Below are positions 39,401 through 46,933 of a stretch of DNA of 64,000 bases, in pieces. Below the pieces are notes generated by a model that saw only the letters and a program-made list of their open reading frames with translations, was not told the DNA's origin and ran no database searches. Every line of letters starts with the position of its first letter. Position 1 is the first letter of the stretch. Origin of the DNA: Arthrobacter sp. DWC3 (GTDB lineage Bacteria > Actinomycetota > Actinomycetes > Actinomycetales > Micrococcaceae); NCBI RefSeq assembly GCF_002929375.1, contig NZ_PJIP01000001.1:434001-498000 (forward strand). The letters run 5' to 3'. A program made the translations under genes and the position numbers.

Positions 39401-41428
39401 GGGCGTGGTCCCGGACATCTCGCGGTTGAAGGCGCCGAGGGCGCGGCCGAGCTCCACGGGCCGCCCGAGGGAGTCGCCCTTCCAGAAGGGGAGCTTGCCG
39501 GGCTGCCCGAAGGCGGGGGAGACGAGCACGCGGTCGTGGGTGATCTCCTCGATCCGCCAGCTCGTGGCGCCGAGCGCGAAGACGTCGCCCACGCGCGATT
39601 CGTACACCATCTCCTCGTCGAGCTCCCCGACGCGGCGGCCGCCCGCACGCGGGCCCTCGCCCTCGGACCCGACGAGGAACACGCCGAAGAGCCCGCGGTC
39701 GGGGATGGTGCCACCGGAGGTGACCGCGAGGCGCTGCGCCCCGGGGCGGCCCGTGATGGTGCCCTCCACGCGGTCCCAGATGATGCGCGGACGCAGTTCG
39801 GCGAACTCGTCGGACGGGTACAGGCCGGCCAGGAGGTCGAGGGTCGCGTCGAACGCGGACCGCGGCAGAGTGGCGAACGGCGCCGAGGCGCGGACGACGT
39901 CGAACCACTCCTCGACGTCGATGGTGCCGAGCGCGGCGGCCGCGACGGTCTGCTGCGCCAGGATGTCCAGCGGGTTGGTGGGGATGTAGAGGGGTTCGAT
40001 CTGCCCCGCGAGCATGCGCTCCACGGTGACGGTGGTGTTGATGAGGTCACCGCGGTGCTTGGGGAACAGGACACCCTGCGACACCTCGCCCACCTGGTGG
40101 CCGGCGCGGCCCACGCGCTGGAGGCCGCTCGCCACGGAGTGCGGCGACTCGACCTGCACCACGAGATCCACCGCGCCCATGTCGATACCCAGCTCGAGCG
40201 AGCTGGTCGCGACGACACAGCGAAGCCGCCCGGACTTGAGGTCGTCCTCGATGAGCGCGCGCTGGTCCTTGGACACCGACCCGTGGTGGGCGCGGGCCAG
40301 GAGCGGCTCCGCACCCGTGGTCTGCCCGGCCTGCGCCATCATCTGCGCCGGGGTCGCCGTGGTGTGGGCGAACGACGGCGCAGCCGCGGGTTCGACGGCG
40401 GCCGGGTTACCGCCCGCGGCCCACACGGCGTCGCGCTCGCGGCGCTCTGCGTGGATCTCGTTGAGCCGTGCGGTCAGGCGTTCGGCGAGCCGACGCGAGT
40501 TCGCGAACACGATCGTGGACCGGTTCTGCTCGATCAGGTCGACGATCTTCTCCTCGACGTGCGGCCAGATGCTCGCCTGCGGCACGGCATCGCCGTCGTC
40601 GTCGTTGTTGGACGCCGCCCCGCCGAGCTCCGTCATGTCCTCCACGGGCACCGTGACGGTGAGGTCCCACTTCTTCTCGGACGGCGGGGCCACGATCTCC
40701 ACGGGGGCGTTGCCCGCGAGGAACCGCGCCACGGTCTCCTTGGGCTCCACCGTGGCGGAGAGGCCGATGCGCTGCACAGGCTTGTCCAGCAGGGCGTCGA
40801 GGCGGGCCAGGGACACCGCGAGGTGCGCGCCGCGCTTGGTGCCCGCGACCGCGTGGACCTCGTCGATGATCACGGTGTCCACCTCCATCAGGGTCTCGCG
40901 CGCCTTCGACGTGAGCATGAGGAACAGCGACTCGGGGGTGGTGATGAGGATGTCCGGCGGCCGGGTGAGCATCGCCCGGCGCTCGGCCTGCGGGGTGTCG
41001 CCGGAGCGCACGCCCACCGTGATGCTGGGGGCGGGCAGGCCGAGGCGCTTGGCGGTCTGCGTGATGCCGATCAGCGGCGCCCGCAGGTTCCGCTCCACGT
41101 CGACGCCGAGCGCCTTCAGGGGTGAGATGTACAGCACACGGGTGGTGCGCTTCGGCTTGGCGGGAGCCTTCCGGCCCTTCCCGGAGGACGGCCCCGGGGC
41201 GTCGGGTCCGGGATCGCCGCTGCCCTCACCCGAGGCAATCAGGCGGTCCAGGGCCCAGAGGAACGCCGCGAGGGTCTTGCCCGAGCCGGTCGGGGCGACG
41301 ACGAGGGCGTTGGATCCGGCGGAGATGGCGGACCAGGCGCCCTCCTGGGCAGGGGTGGGCTCGGTGAAGGCCCCGGCGAACCACTCGTGCGTGGCCGGGG
41401 TGAACCTCGTCAGTACCTGCGTCGTCAC
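36443..41428 (-). CDS. lhr: ATP-dependent helicase Lhr
   Basis: 1661 aa, the long actinobacterial Lhr form. Walker A VVAPTGSGKTLAAF near residue 46, DEVH box IIDEVHAVAG near 186, SAT motif GLSATVEPKE, motif VI QRVGRAGHQVG, then the winged-helix and Lhr-specific C-terminal regions (TWSRIEEITHDRVLVSPA-like module and Lhr-CTD). 3'-5' superfamily 2 helicase in DNA repair; coupled to the downstream nei. GTG start. Confidence 0.95.
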   Translation of the reverse strand: MTTQVLTRFTPATHEWFAGAFTEPTPAQEGAWSAISAGSNALVVAPTGSGKTLAAFLWALDRLIASGEGSGDPGPDAPGPSSGKGRKAPAKPKRTTRVLYISPLKALGVDVERNLRAPLIGITQTAKRLGLPAPSITVGVRSGDTPQAERRAMLTRPPDILITTPESLFLMLTSKARETLMEVDTVIIDEVHAVAGTKRGAHLAVSLARLDALLDKPVQRIGLSATVEPKETVARFLAGNAPVEIVAPPSEKKWDLTVTVPVEDMTELGGAASNNDDDGDAVPQASIWPHVEEKIVDLIEQNRSTIVFANSRRLAERLTARLNEIHAERRERDAVWAAGGNPAAVEPAAAPSFAHTTATPAQMMAQAGQTTGAEPLLARAHHGSVSKDQRALIEDDLKSGRLRCVVATSSLELGIDMGAVDLVVQVESPHSVASGLQRVGRAGHQVGEVSQGVLFPKHRGDLINTTVTVERMLAGQIEPLYIPTNPLDILAQQTVAAAALGTIDVEEWFDVVRASAPFATLPRSAFDATLDLLAGLYPSDEFAELRPRIIWDRVEGTITGRPGAQRLAVTSGGTIPDRGLFGVFLVGSEGEGPRAGGRRVGELDEEMVYESRVGDVFALGATSWRIEEITHDRVLVSPAFGQPGKLPFWKGDSLGRPVELGRALGAFNREMSGTTPEKAQERCERIGLDAWASGNLITYLTEQREATEVVPSDRTLVVERFHDELGDWRVVLHSPFGMPVHAPWALAVGARLEQRYGMDGAAMASDDGIVLRVPLMEDEPPGADLFLFDPEELDGIVTAEVGGSALFASRFRECAARALLLPRQNPSKRTPLWQQRQRSAQLLDVAKKYPTFPIVLETVRECLQDVYDLPALKELAASIERRELRIVEVTTQQPSPFARSMLFGYVASFLYEGDSPLAERRAAALSLDPTLLNELLGRAELRELLDARVIAETELELQRLRPDRLARGLEGVADLLRLLGPLTVEEIAERLEAPADEQPAAVEAATGPDGRSADAAFASSFGSSPAEDASDEALMAVSPAPVTGRASLEVVGRHVAALVKANRALTVHIAGVERISAVEDAARLRDALGVPLPMGIPLAFIEPVDDPLGDLVGRYARTHGPFTAAEAAARLGLGVAVVAGALQRLAGAGRVVEGEFRPAESVPVLDISAASGAAPGTITVHAPAASEWCDAEVLRRLRRRSLAALRQEVEPVDPAAYGRFLPAWQHIGSSLRGLDGVITVIDQLSGVPIPASAWEPLILAQRVANYAPAMLDELTATGEVLWSGAGSLAGNDGWIALHLAENASLTLRPDPTFEPTALHTALLDLLAGGGGFFLRQLTNLLDVQDATPDTAVVTALWDLVWAGRISNDTFTPVRALLAHGKTAHKQKPVPARARTSRAGRLGRAPGKSLTGASMRLSVAGDDGGSYQRPTPPLAAGRWNMLPGVEAETTLHAHATAELLLDRYGVVTRGAVGQEGIPGGFGLMYKVLARLEEMGRCRRGYFIEHLGAAQFAVPATVDRLRSFSADNQLPTAQDVLGGETPPLKAVALAATDPANPYGAALTWPQADGGHRAGRKAGALVVLVDGALALYVERGGKTLLTFTEDAAVLRAAALSLVTIIRRGAADKMALEKVNGGEILDTDIGRALADAGFHSTPKGLRIRA

Positions 41429-41482
41429 CCACTCATCATGCCCCAGCGCACCGACACTCGATGGAGGGTCGGCACACCGGAC

Positions 41483-41516
41483 ACCTACTCCCGCGGCGGG
41501 GACGGCGGGAGTAGGT
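41483..41516. promoter_or_regulatory. 12-bp perfect inverted repeat in a divergent gap
   Basis: ACCTACTCCCGC and GCGGGAGTAGGT separated by 10 nt, 44 bp ahead of the membrane-protein start and 55 bp from the lhr start. Could be an operator or a leader hairpin. Confidence 0.5.
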
Positions 41517-41559
41517 TTCAGGGGAGAGCCGCGCCGCGCGGCCGGGGGGAGGAGCGGTC

Positions 41560-42141
41560 ATGGCGGGAAGAGCAGCGACCGCGCGGCTCCGGGCACCGCG
41601 CGGCCACGTGTCCCACAACTGGCTGCCCGTGGCGGGCATCGGGGCGCTCTTCCTCGGCGGTGCGGCGGCGGCGCTCGTGTTCGACGGCGACACGGGCCGT
41701 ACGGCCGTCTACTTCGTGGTGGGCACGCTCGTGCTGGTCGTCCTGAGCACGCCGTGGCTCGTCCGTAACCCGCCCGCGATGCACGCGGGCGTGGGTGCAT
41801 ACCTGGTGCTCGCCGTCGTCGTGGAACTGGGCGCGCTCCTCGGCGGGGCCGTGCAGGCCTTCCATGGGCTCGGCGCCTGGGTGGTGCTCGGCGCCGGCCT
41901 GGCCGCCTACGGGCACCTCGAGCGGGGCCGCGTCATGGTCACCGCAGGAACGGGGGCGGCACTGCTGGGCGTCGCGGCCATCGCCGCCGCCCGGCCCCGG
42001 CTGACCCTGGTGCTCGCGACGGCCACCGCCGCGCTGCTCGTGTTCGCGGCGTGGCGGCTCCGGCTGCTCGAGCCGGTGGACCCGACAGTCGTGCCCGGTG
42101 ACCGGACCGACTCCATGGGGATCGATGGTCATCCCCACTGA
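41560..42141 (+). CDS. Integral membrane protein of unknown function
   Basis: 193 aa. Basic N-terminus, then about six hydrophobic helices (for example LPVAGIGALFLGGAAAALVF, VYFVVGTLVLVVLS, AYLVLAVVVELGALLGG, LTLVLATATAALLVFAAW). No family recognised. Start ATG with GGGGAGGAGC upstream. Convergent with the DUF4232 lipoprotein gene. Confidence 0.78.
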   Translation: MAGRAATARLRAPRGHVSHNWLPVAGIGALFLGGAAAALVFDGDTGRTAVYFVVGTLVLVVLSTPWLVRNPPAMHAGVGAYLVLAVVVELGALLGGAVQAFHGLGAWVVLGAGLAAYGHLERGRVMVTAGTGAALLGVAAIAAARPRLTLVLATATAALLVFAAWRLRLLEPVDPTVVPGDRTDSMGIDGHPH

Positions 42142-42156
42142 TTCGGTCGGGTCGCC

Positions 42157-42174
42157 GGGCCTGTCGGCAGGCCC
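42157..42174. terminator. Bidirectional terminator hairpin
   Basis: GGGCCTG-TCGG-CAGGCCC, perfect 7-bp stem with tetraloop, between convergent genes. Confidence 0.65.
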
Positions 42175-42196
42175 CACGGCGAGCCCGCGCCGGACG

Positions 42197-42907
42197 TCAG
42201 GACGCGGGCTGCAGCGTCCCGACGGTCATCAGCACCACGGACGCGGCGGAGCAGGCGGGGATCTGCTGGGGCAGCACGAGTGAATCCGTGGCGCCGGGCG
42301 GGTAGACCCGCAGGCCCGCGGCCGTGGTGAGACCGCAGTCCGCGCCGTAGTTCTGGGCGTTGGTCTGCCGCAGGGTCGTGCTGGTCGACGCGCCGGGGAT
42401 GAGGGACACGAGCGTCGACGCCGAACCGTCGCGGTCGGCGGGCGCCCCGATCTGGGCGCCTGCCGCGTCCACGAAGGACACCCCGGGGAAGCCGTCCACT
42501 GTGCACTCCCGGTCTGAGGCGTTGGTCAGCACGAGCGTGCGGTACACGCTGCCCGCCGCACCGCCGCCCGGCTGGTCCGCGATGCTTCCCGTCAGCTGTG
42601 CGGCCGTACAGGTCCCGACGGCGGCGGGTTCTGACGGTGACGGCGACGCCGTCGGCGCTTCAGTGGTCGGGGAGGCGGTCGGGAATGCCGGGGCCGACGC
42701 CGTGGGGGCGCTCGACGGCGCCTCGCTCGTGGGGTCGGCGGACGGTGATGACGACGGGGACGCTGCCGGCTCCGACGCGGCGGTCGACGCCGGTGCCGCC
42801 GTCCCTCCGTCGTCCGTCCCGGACGGTGCGCAGCCGCTCACCGCGATCAGGGTCCCGGCGGCCGCAGCGGCCATGATCCAACGCTTGCTCCCCAGCAGAC
42901 TAGTCAT
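42197..42907 (-). CDS. DUF4232 lipoprotein
   Basis: 236 aa. Lipobox AVSGC near residue 26. A Ser/Pro/Ala linker runs to about 95. The DUF4232-like domain contains TCTAAQLTGSIADQPGGGAA, YRTLVLTNASDRECTVDGFP and GVSFVDAAG, then two conserved Cys near the end (DCGL, PAC). Exported, membrane tethered; biochemical role unknown. Confidence 0.87.
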   Translation of the reverse strand: MTSLLGSKRWIMAAAAAGTLIAVSGCAPSGTDDGGTAAPASTAASEPAASPSSSPSADPTSEAPSSAPTASAPAFPTASPTTEAPTASPSPSEPAAVGTCTAAQLTGSIADQPGGGAAGSVYRTLVLTNASDRECTVDGFPGVSFVDAAGAQIGAPADRDGSASTLVSLIPGASTSTTLRQTNAQNYGADCGLTTAAGLRVYPPGATDSLVLPQQIPACSAASVVLMTVGTLQPAS

Positions 42908-42997
42908 GCCCTCACCCTAGCTCCGCGATCCCGGAGCACCAGTAGGCGGACACGGCCGTACCGGGATCGTTACCTGCACCCGACCGGACAGGGTGCG

Positions 42998-43453
42998 CTA
43001 TTCGTGGTGGTAGGAGCGGCCACCGGCGATCTCCTGGGCCCGGTACACCTGCTCGGCGAGGATGAGGCGCACCAGCTGGTGGGGGAAGACGAGCGGCGAG
43101 AGGGACCAGACGAAGTCGGCCCGCTGGTGCACCTGCGCATCCACGCCGTAGGCGCCGCCGATGATCACGGTGACGCTGCGCGAGGCCTCGAGCGGACCGA
43201 GGAGGGTCCGGGAGAGTGTGGGCGAGTCGACGGCCTTGCCACGCTCGTCGAGGAGGATCACGTAGTCGGTGCCGAGCCGGGCGAGGAGCCGCTCGGACTC
43301 CTCCCTGCGGGCGGCGTCGTGTTCCCGGGCCGAGTGGTTGATGAGCTGCCAGGACAGGTCGAACGGCTTCTTCAGGCGCTTCGCATAGCGCTCGATGCCC
43401 TCGGACACCCAGCTCTCGTGCTTGCGGCCCACAGCGAGCACCCGGATTGCCAT
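42998..43453 (-). CDS. rlmH: 23S rRNA (pseudouridine1915-N3)-methyltransferase
   Basis: 151-aa SPOUT methyltransferase. MAIRVLAVGRKHESWVSEGI, VILLDERGKAVDSPTLSRT, VIIGGAYGVDAQVHQRADFV and the invariant C-terminal QVYRAQEIAGGRSYHHE. Full length. Confidence 0.97.
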   Translation of the reverse strand: MAIRVLAVGRKHESWVSEGIERYAKRLKKPFDLSWQLINHSAREHDAARREESERLLARLGTDYVILLDERGKAVDSPTLSRTLLGPLEASRSVTVIIGGAYGVDAQVHQRADFVWSLSPLVFPHQLVRLILAEQVYRAQEIAGGRSYHHE

Positions 43454-43665
43454 GACCTCAGGCTATCGCCCCGCGACGGAGCCCCGTGCGGTCCTCCGGA
43501 GGGCTGCCGAAACCCGCCGGAAGGTGAACGCCGGGCGAACGCGAGGCAAAGACCAGGCGCTTGCACAAGGATTTCGCGGGCCCAACTTTTCCTGCCCCGC
43601 CCCGAAGACCGTCAGTACGCTGACGAAACCCCACTGAAGACCACGAATCGTAGAAGGAGGCGGCA

Positions 43666-45129
43666 ATGTCGACCATCACCGACCGAATGGACGTACCGAG
43701 CACAGCGGACAACGAGGCACGCCCCCGACGACGAACGGTCGGCGTGATCCTCGCCGGCGGGATCGGCACCCGCATGGGCCTCGAGATCCCGAAGCAGCTG
43801 GTGCCCGTGGCGGGCCGCACGAGCCTCGAGCACACCGTGGACATCTTCCAGCAGTGCCCCTTCATCGACGAGATCATCGTGATGATGGATCCCGGGACCA
43901 TGGACCGCGCCGAGCGGCTCGTGACGCGGGACCGCTTCCCCAAGCTCTCCGGGCTGCTGCCGGGTGGCCGCGACCGCAACGAGACCTCCTACCTGGCCCT
44001 GCGGGAGATCGCGACGCCGGGCTCGAAGGTGGTCTTCCACGACGCCGTCCGCCCGCTCGTGGACCCCTCGATCGTCCGCGCGTGCGTCGACGCCCTGGAC
44101 ACCTACGACGCCGTCGACACCGGCATCCCCTCCGCGGACACCATCATCGAGGTGGACGAGCACGACATCATCCGCGCCGTCCCCCCGCGGGCGTCCCTGC
44201 GCCGCGGGCAGACACCGCAGGCCTTCCGGTGGGACACGTTGATGGAGGCCTACGGACTCGCCCACGACGACCCGGACTTCGCCGCGACGGACGACTGCTC
44301 GGTGGTGCTGAAGTACAGCCCGGACGTCCCGATCATCGTCGTGCCCGGCCACGAGGCCAATATCAAGATCACGCACCCCATCGACATCCACCTGGCCGAC
44401 AAGCTGTTCCAGCTCAAGCACCAGCACGCGGATCCGGTGCCGTTCCCGGCCGCCTCGCTCCGCGACGCCGTCGTGGTGGTGTTCGGCGGCAGCTCGGGCA
44501 TCGGCAGCGAACTCGGCCGGCAGCTCGGGGACGAGGGCGCGCACGTGGTCTCCCACAGCAGGACCGGCAGCGGCACGTTCGTGGAGGACCGCGACTCCGT
44601 CTCGCGGGCCCTGGCCGGCGCCGCCGCCGAGTACGGGCGGATCGACCACGTGGTGCTCACCGCGGGCGTGCTGACCATCGGCGACCTCGTGGACCTCAGC
44701 GACGAGCAGCTCCAGCACGACGTCGGCGTGAATCTCATGGCCGCGTTCGTCGTCGCGCAGGAGGCCCACTCCTACCTGGCCACCTCGCAGGGGTCGCTGC
44801 TGTTGTTCTCGTCCAGCTCCTACACGCGCGGCCGCGCCCAGTACACGGTGTACTCGGCCACGAAGGCCGCGCTCGTCAACCTGACCCAGGCGCTCGCCGA
44901 CGAGTGGAGCAGCGACGCGATCCGGGTCAACTGCATCAGCCCGAGCCGCACCGCGACGCCCATGCGGCAGAAGGCGTTCGGCCGCGAGGACGAGACCACC
45001 CTCGTACAGGCGGGCGACGTGGCCCGCGTGTGCTCCCAGGTGCTCGCCTCCGACATCACCGGGCAGGTCTTCGACGTGCGCCTGCTGCACGTGGACCCCC
45101 TGCCCACGCCGTTCGAAAGCGTCCGGTGA
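43666..45129 (+). CDS. Bifunctional ribitol-5-phosphate cytidylyltransferase / SDR reductase
   Basis: 487 aa in two domains. Residues 20-245: IspD/TarI-like cytidylyltransferase (VILAGGIGTRMGLEIPKQ; VFHDAVRPLVD; RRGQTPQAFRW; IKITHPID). Residues 265-487: SDR (VVVFGGSSGIGSELGRQLG; YSATKAALVNLTQA; NCISPSRTATPM). This fusion matches the Acs1/Bcs1 type that makes CDP-ribitol from ribulose-5-phosphate and CTP for teichoic-acid-like polymers. ATG with AGAAGGAGG, a strong RBS. First gene of the operon; the stop overlaps the next start by 4 bp. Confidence 0.9.
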   Translation: MSTITDRMDVPSTADNEARPRRRTVGVILAGGIGTRMGLEIPKQLVPVAGRTSLEHTVDIFQQCPFIDEIIVMMDPGTMDRAERLVTRDRFPKLSGLLPGGRDRNETSYLALREIATPGSKVVFHDAVRPLVDPSIVRACVDALDTYDAVDTGIPSADTIIEVDEHDIIRAVPPRASLRRGQTPQAFRWDTLMEAYGLAHDDPDFAATDDCSVVLKYSPDVPIIVVPGHEANIKITHPIDIHLADKLFQLKHQHADPVPFPAASLRDAVVVVFGGSSGIGSELGRQLGDEGAHVVSHSRTGSGTFVEDRDSVSRALAGAAAEYGRIDHVVLTAGVLTIGDLVDLSDEQLQHDVGVNLMAAFVVAQEAHSYLATSQGSLLLFSSSSYTRGRAQYTVYSATKAALVNLTQALADEWSSDAIRVNCISPSRTATPMRQKAFGREDETTLVQAGDVARVCSQVLASDITGQVFDVRLLHVDPLPTPFESVR

Positions 45130-46655
45130 GGGCGGGGCCCCTCACAGCCGACGCGCAGCGGCTGGTGATCCATGACGCCCGCATCCCCGAGGGCGATGCC
45201 TTCTCCGTGCTCCTCGGCGGGCGCCGCATCTGGACGGTCCGTGCGCCGGAACCGGGTGACGACGGCTCCCTGCACCTGCCGTGGCCGCCCTCCCTCGCCG
45301 AACGCCTCACCGGCCGGGCGCGGCTCGCCGTCGAGCACGCGGGCCGGGAGGTCGCCGCGGCGACGGTCGCGTTCGACGACGACCCCTCCGAGTTCGCCCT
45401 GGCGGAGCCCGGGACGGGGATCCCGCAGGTCGTCAACAAATGGGGCCGTATCGCCCGGTCCTTCGAGGGCCGGGACGCCGCGCTCATCGAGCAGGTCCTC
45501 GACGAGGCCGAGCGCCTGATCGGGGTGCTGCACCGCACGCTCGGGATCGACCTGTTCGTCACCGGCGGCACGCTCCTCGGACCCGTCCGCAACGGGCGGA
45601 TCCTCCCGCACGACGACGACGCCGACCTCGCCTACCTGAGCGCGCACACCAATCCGTCCGACGTGGTCCTCGAGAGCTTCCGCATCGAACGGACGCTCGC
45701 CGAGCAGGGGTACGAGACCGTGCGGCATTCGAGCGGCCACCTGCAGCTGCTGTTCCCCGGGGGCACGGTGACGGACCGCTTCTACCTCGACATCTTCACC
45801 TACTTCGAGTGCGAGGGCTGGTTCTACGGGACGTTCCACGCCCGGGAGCCCGCTGACACCGTCACCCTCCATCCGCTGAAGCCGCTGCCCGTGAACGGCC
45901 GCATGCTGCCCGGTCCGGCCGAGCCCGCGCAGCTCCTCGCCGCGATCTACGGGCCGTCCTGGGAGGTCCCGGACCCCACGTTCTCCTTCCTCACGCCGCC
46001 GGCCGCGTTCCGCCGCTACTACTGGTGGCTGAACCACTTCGACGTGGACCGCGAGAACTGGGAGGACCACCACCGCGTCGCGATCCAGGCGGGCACGGAA
46101 CGGACGCCGTCGGGCCTCGCCGTCGCCGCCGCGGAGCAGTTGCCGCCGTCGTCCACCGTGCTGGACCTCGGCTGCGGCCTCGGCGCCGACGCCCGCCACC
46201 TGGCCGACCGCGGCCACCGCGTCCTCGCCGTCGACTACAGCCGGCCTGCGCTCGCCTGGGCGAAGGAGCGCCAGGGGGGCCACGACGGCGTGACGTTCGA
46301 ACGCGCGAACCTGACCATGGCCCGCCACGCGCTGCACCTGCGCAGGCGGTGCGCGGAACTCGACAGGACGGTCCACGTCCACGCCAACCACCTGTTCAAC
46401 GCGCTCAGCCCGCTCGGCTGGGACACCACGCTGATGTTGGTCAAGCACCTGCTGGCGGTTCCCGGGAGCACGGCGTTCCTCGAGGTCGGGGTGGCGGGCA
46501 CGGAGGGGTCGGCGAGCTGGGTGGAGTACCAGCCCGTGGACTGGACGAGATTCCAGCAACAGTTGCGCCGGTACTCGCTGAGCGCCGAGGAACTGGACGA
46601 CGGAGCAGGCGGGGCGACGAGCCGCCGCGTGCTCGTGAGGAGGGAGAGGGCATGA
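45126..46655 (+). CDS. LicD-family transferase fused to a SAM methyltransferase
   Basis: 509 aa. GTG start in a GTGA overlap with the preceding gene. The N-terminal ~110 residues are beta-rich with no clear family. The LicD core follows (DLFVTGGTLLGPVRNGRILP, then HDDDADLAYL, near 140-172), extending to about 320. The C-terminus has a class I methyltransferase motif VLDLGCGLGADARHL ... VLAVDYSRPALAWA near 344-375. LicD proteins add phosphocholine or ribitol/glycerol phosphate to wall glycans; the methyltransferase may modify the same polymer. Such a combination suggests a two-step decoration enzyme. Confidence 0.85.
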   Translation: MRAGPLTADAQRLVIHDARIPEGDAFSVLLGGRRIWTVRAPEPGDDGSLHLPWPPSLAERLTGRARLAVEHAGREVAAATVAFDDDPSEFALAEPGTGIPQVVNKWGRIARSFEGRDAALIEQVLDEAERLIGVLHRTLGIDLFVTGGTLLGPVRNGRILPHDDDADLAYLSAHTNPSDVVLESFRIERTLAEQGYETVRHSSGHLQLLFPGGTVTDRFYLDIFTYFECEGWFYGTFHAREPADTVTLHPLKPLPVNGRMLPGPAEPAQLLAAIYGPSWEVPDPTFSFLTPPAAFRRYYWWLNHFDVDRENWEDHHRVAIQAGTERTPSGLAVAAAEQLPPSSTVLDLGCGLGADARHLADRGHRVLAVDYSRPALAWAKERQGGHDGVTFERANLTMARHALHLRRRCAELDRTVHVHANHLFNALSPLGWDTTLMLVKHLLAVPGSTAFLEVGVAGTEGSASWVEYQPVDWTRFQQQLRRYSLSAEELDDGAGGATSRRVLVRRERA

Positions 46656-46933
46656 CCGACACGACCCAGGCAGGGACCCAGGCGACGGCCGAGGACATGG
46701 AACTGCAGTTCGCCGGACCGGAGGGCCTCGCGGAGCAGGTGCTGGTGCTCCGGGGCGAGGTGGAGCAGCTGAGCACACTCCGCGCCGAGGTGGAGCAGTT
46801 GCGCGCGGACGTCGTCCGGCTCGACGCCGACCTCGACGAGTCGCGCCGGCTGAACCTGCGCGCCGCCGAACTGCTCGACGTCGTCTACGAGGAACTGGGC
46901 GCACGCCGCACCCCGCGCGAGGACGCACCGTGA
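46652..46933 (+). CDS. Small coiled-coil protein in the glycopolymer operon
   Basis: 93 aa, ATGA overlap with the preceding gene and GTGA overlap with the next. The middle is a strong heptad helix: LAEQVLVLRGEVEQLSTLRA, then EVEQLRADVVRLDADLDESR. No signal peptide or membrane segment. Could be an oligomerisation or scaffold factor for the operon's enzymes. Function unknown; the context makes it a real gene rather than chance. Confidence 0.75.
   Translation: MTDTTQAGTQATAEDMELQFAGPEGLAEQVLVLRGEVEQLSTLRAEVEQLRADVVRLDADLDESRRLNLRAAELLDVVYEELGARRTPREDAP

Noticed and set aside
36242-41125. Very long open frame on the plus strand opposite lhr
   Set aside because: It is a high-GC mirror of the real gene: Gly/Arg/Val/Glu/His-rich translation without any domain, while the minus strand encodes every Lhr motif.
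43854-46655. 933-codon frame starting inside the cytidylyltransferase gene
   Set aside because: Only the part from 45126 encodes LicD and methyltransferase motifs; the upstream part is an out-of-frame shadow of the preceding gene.
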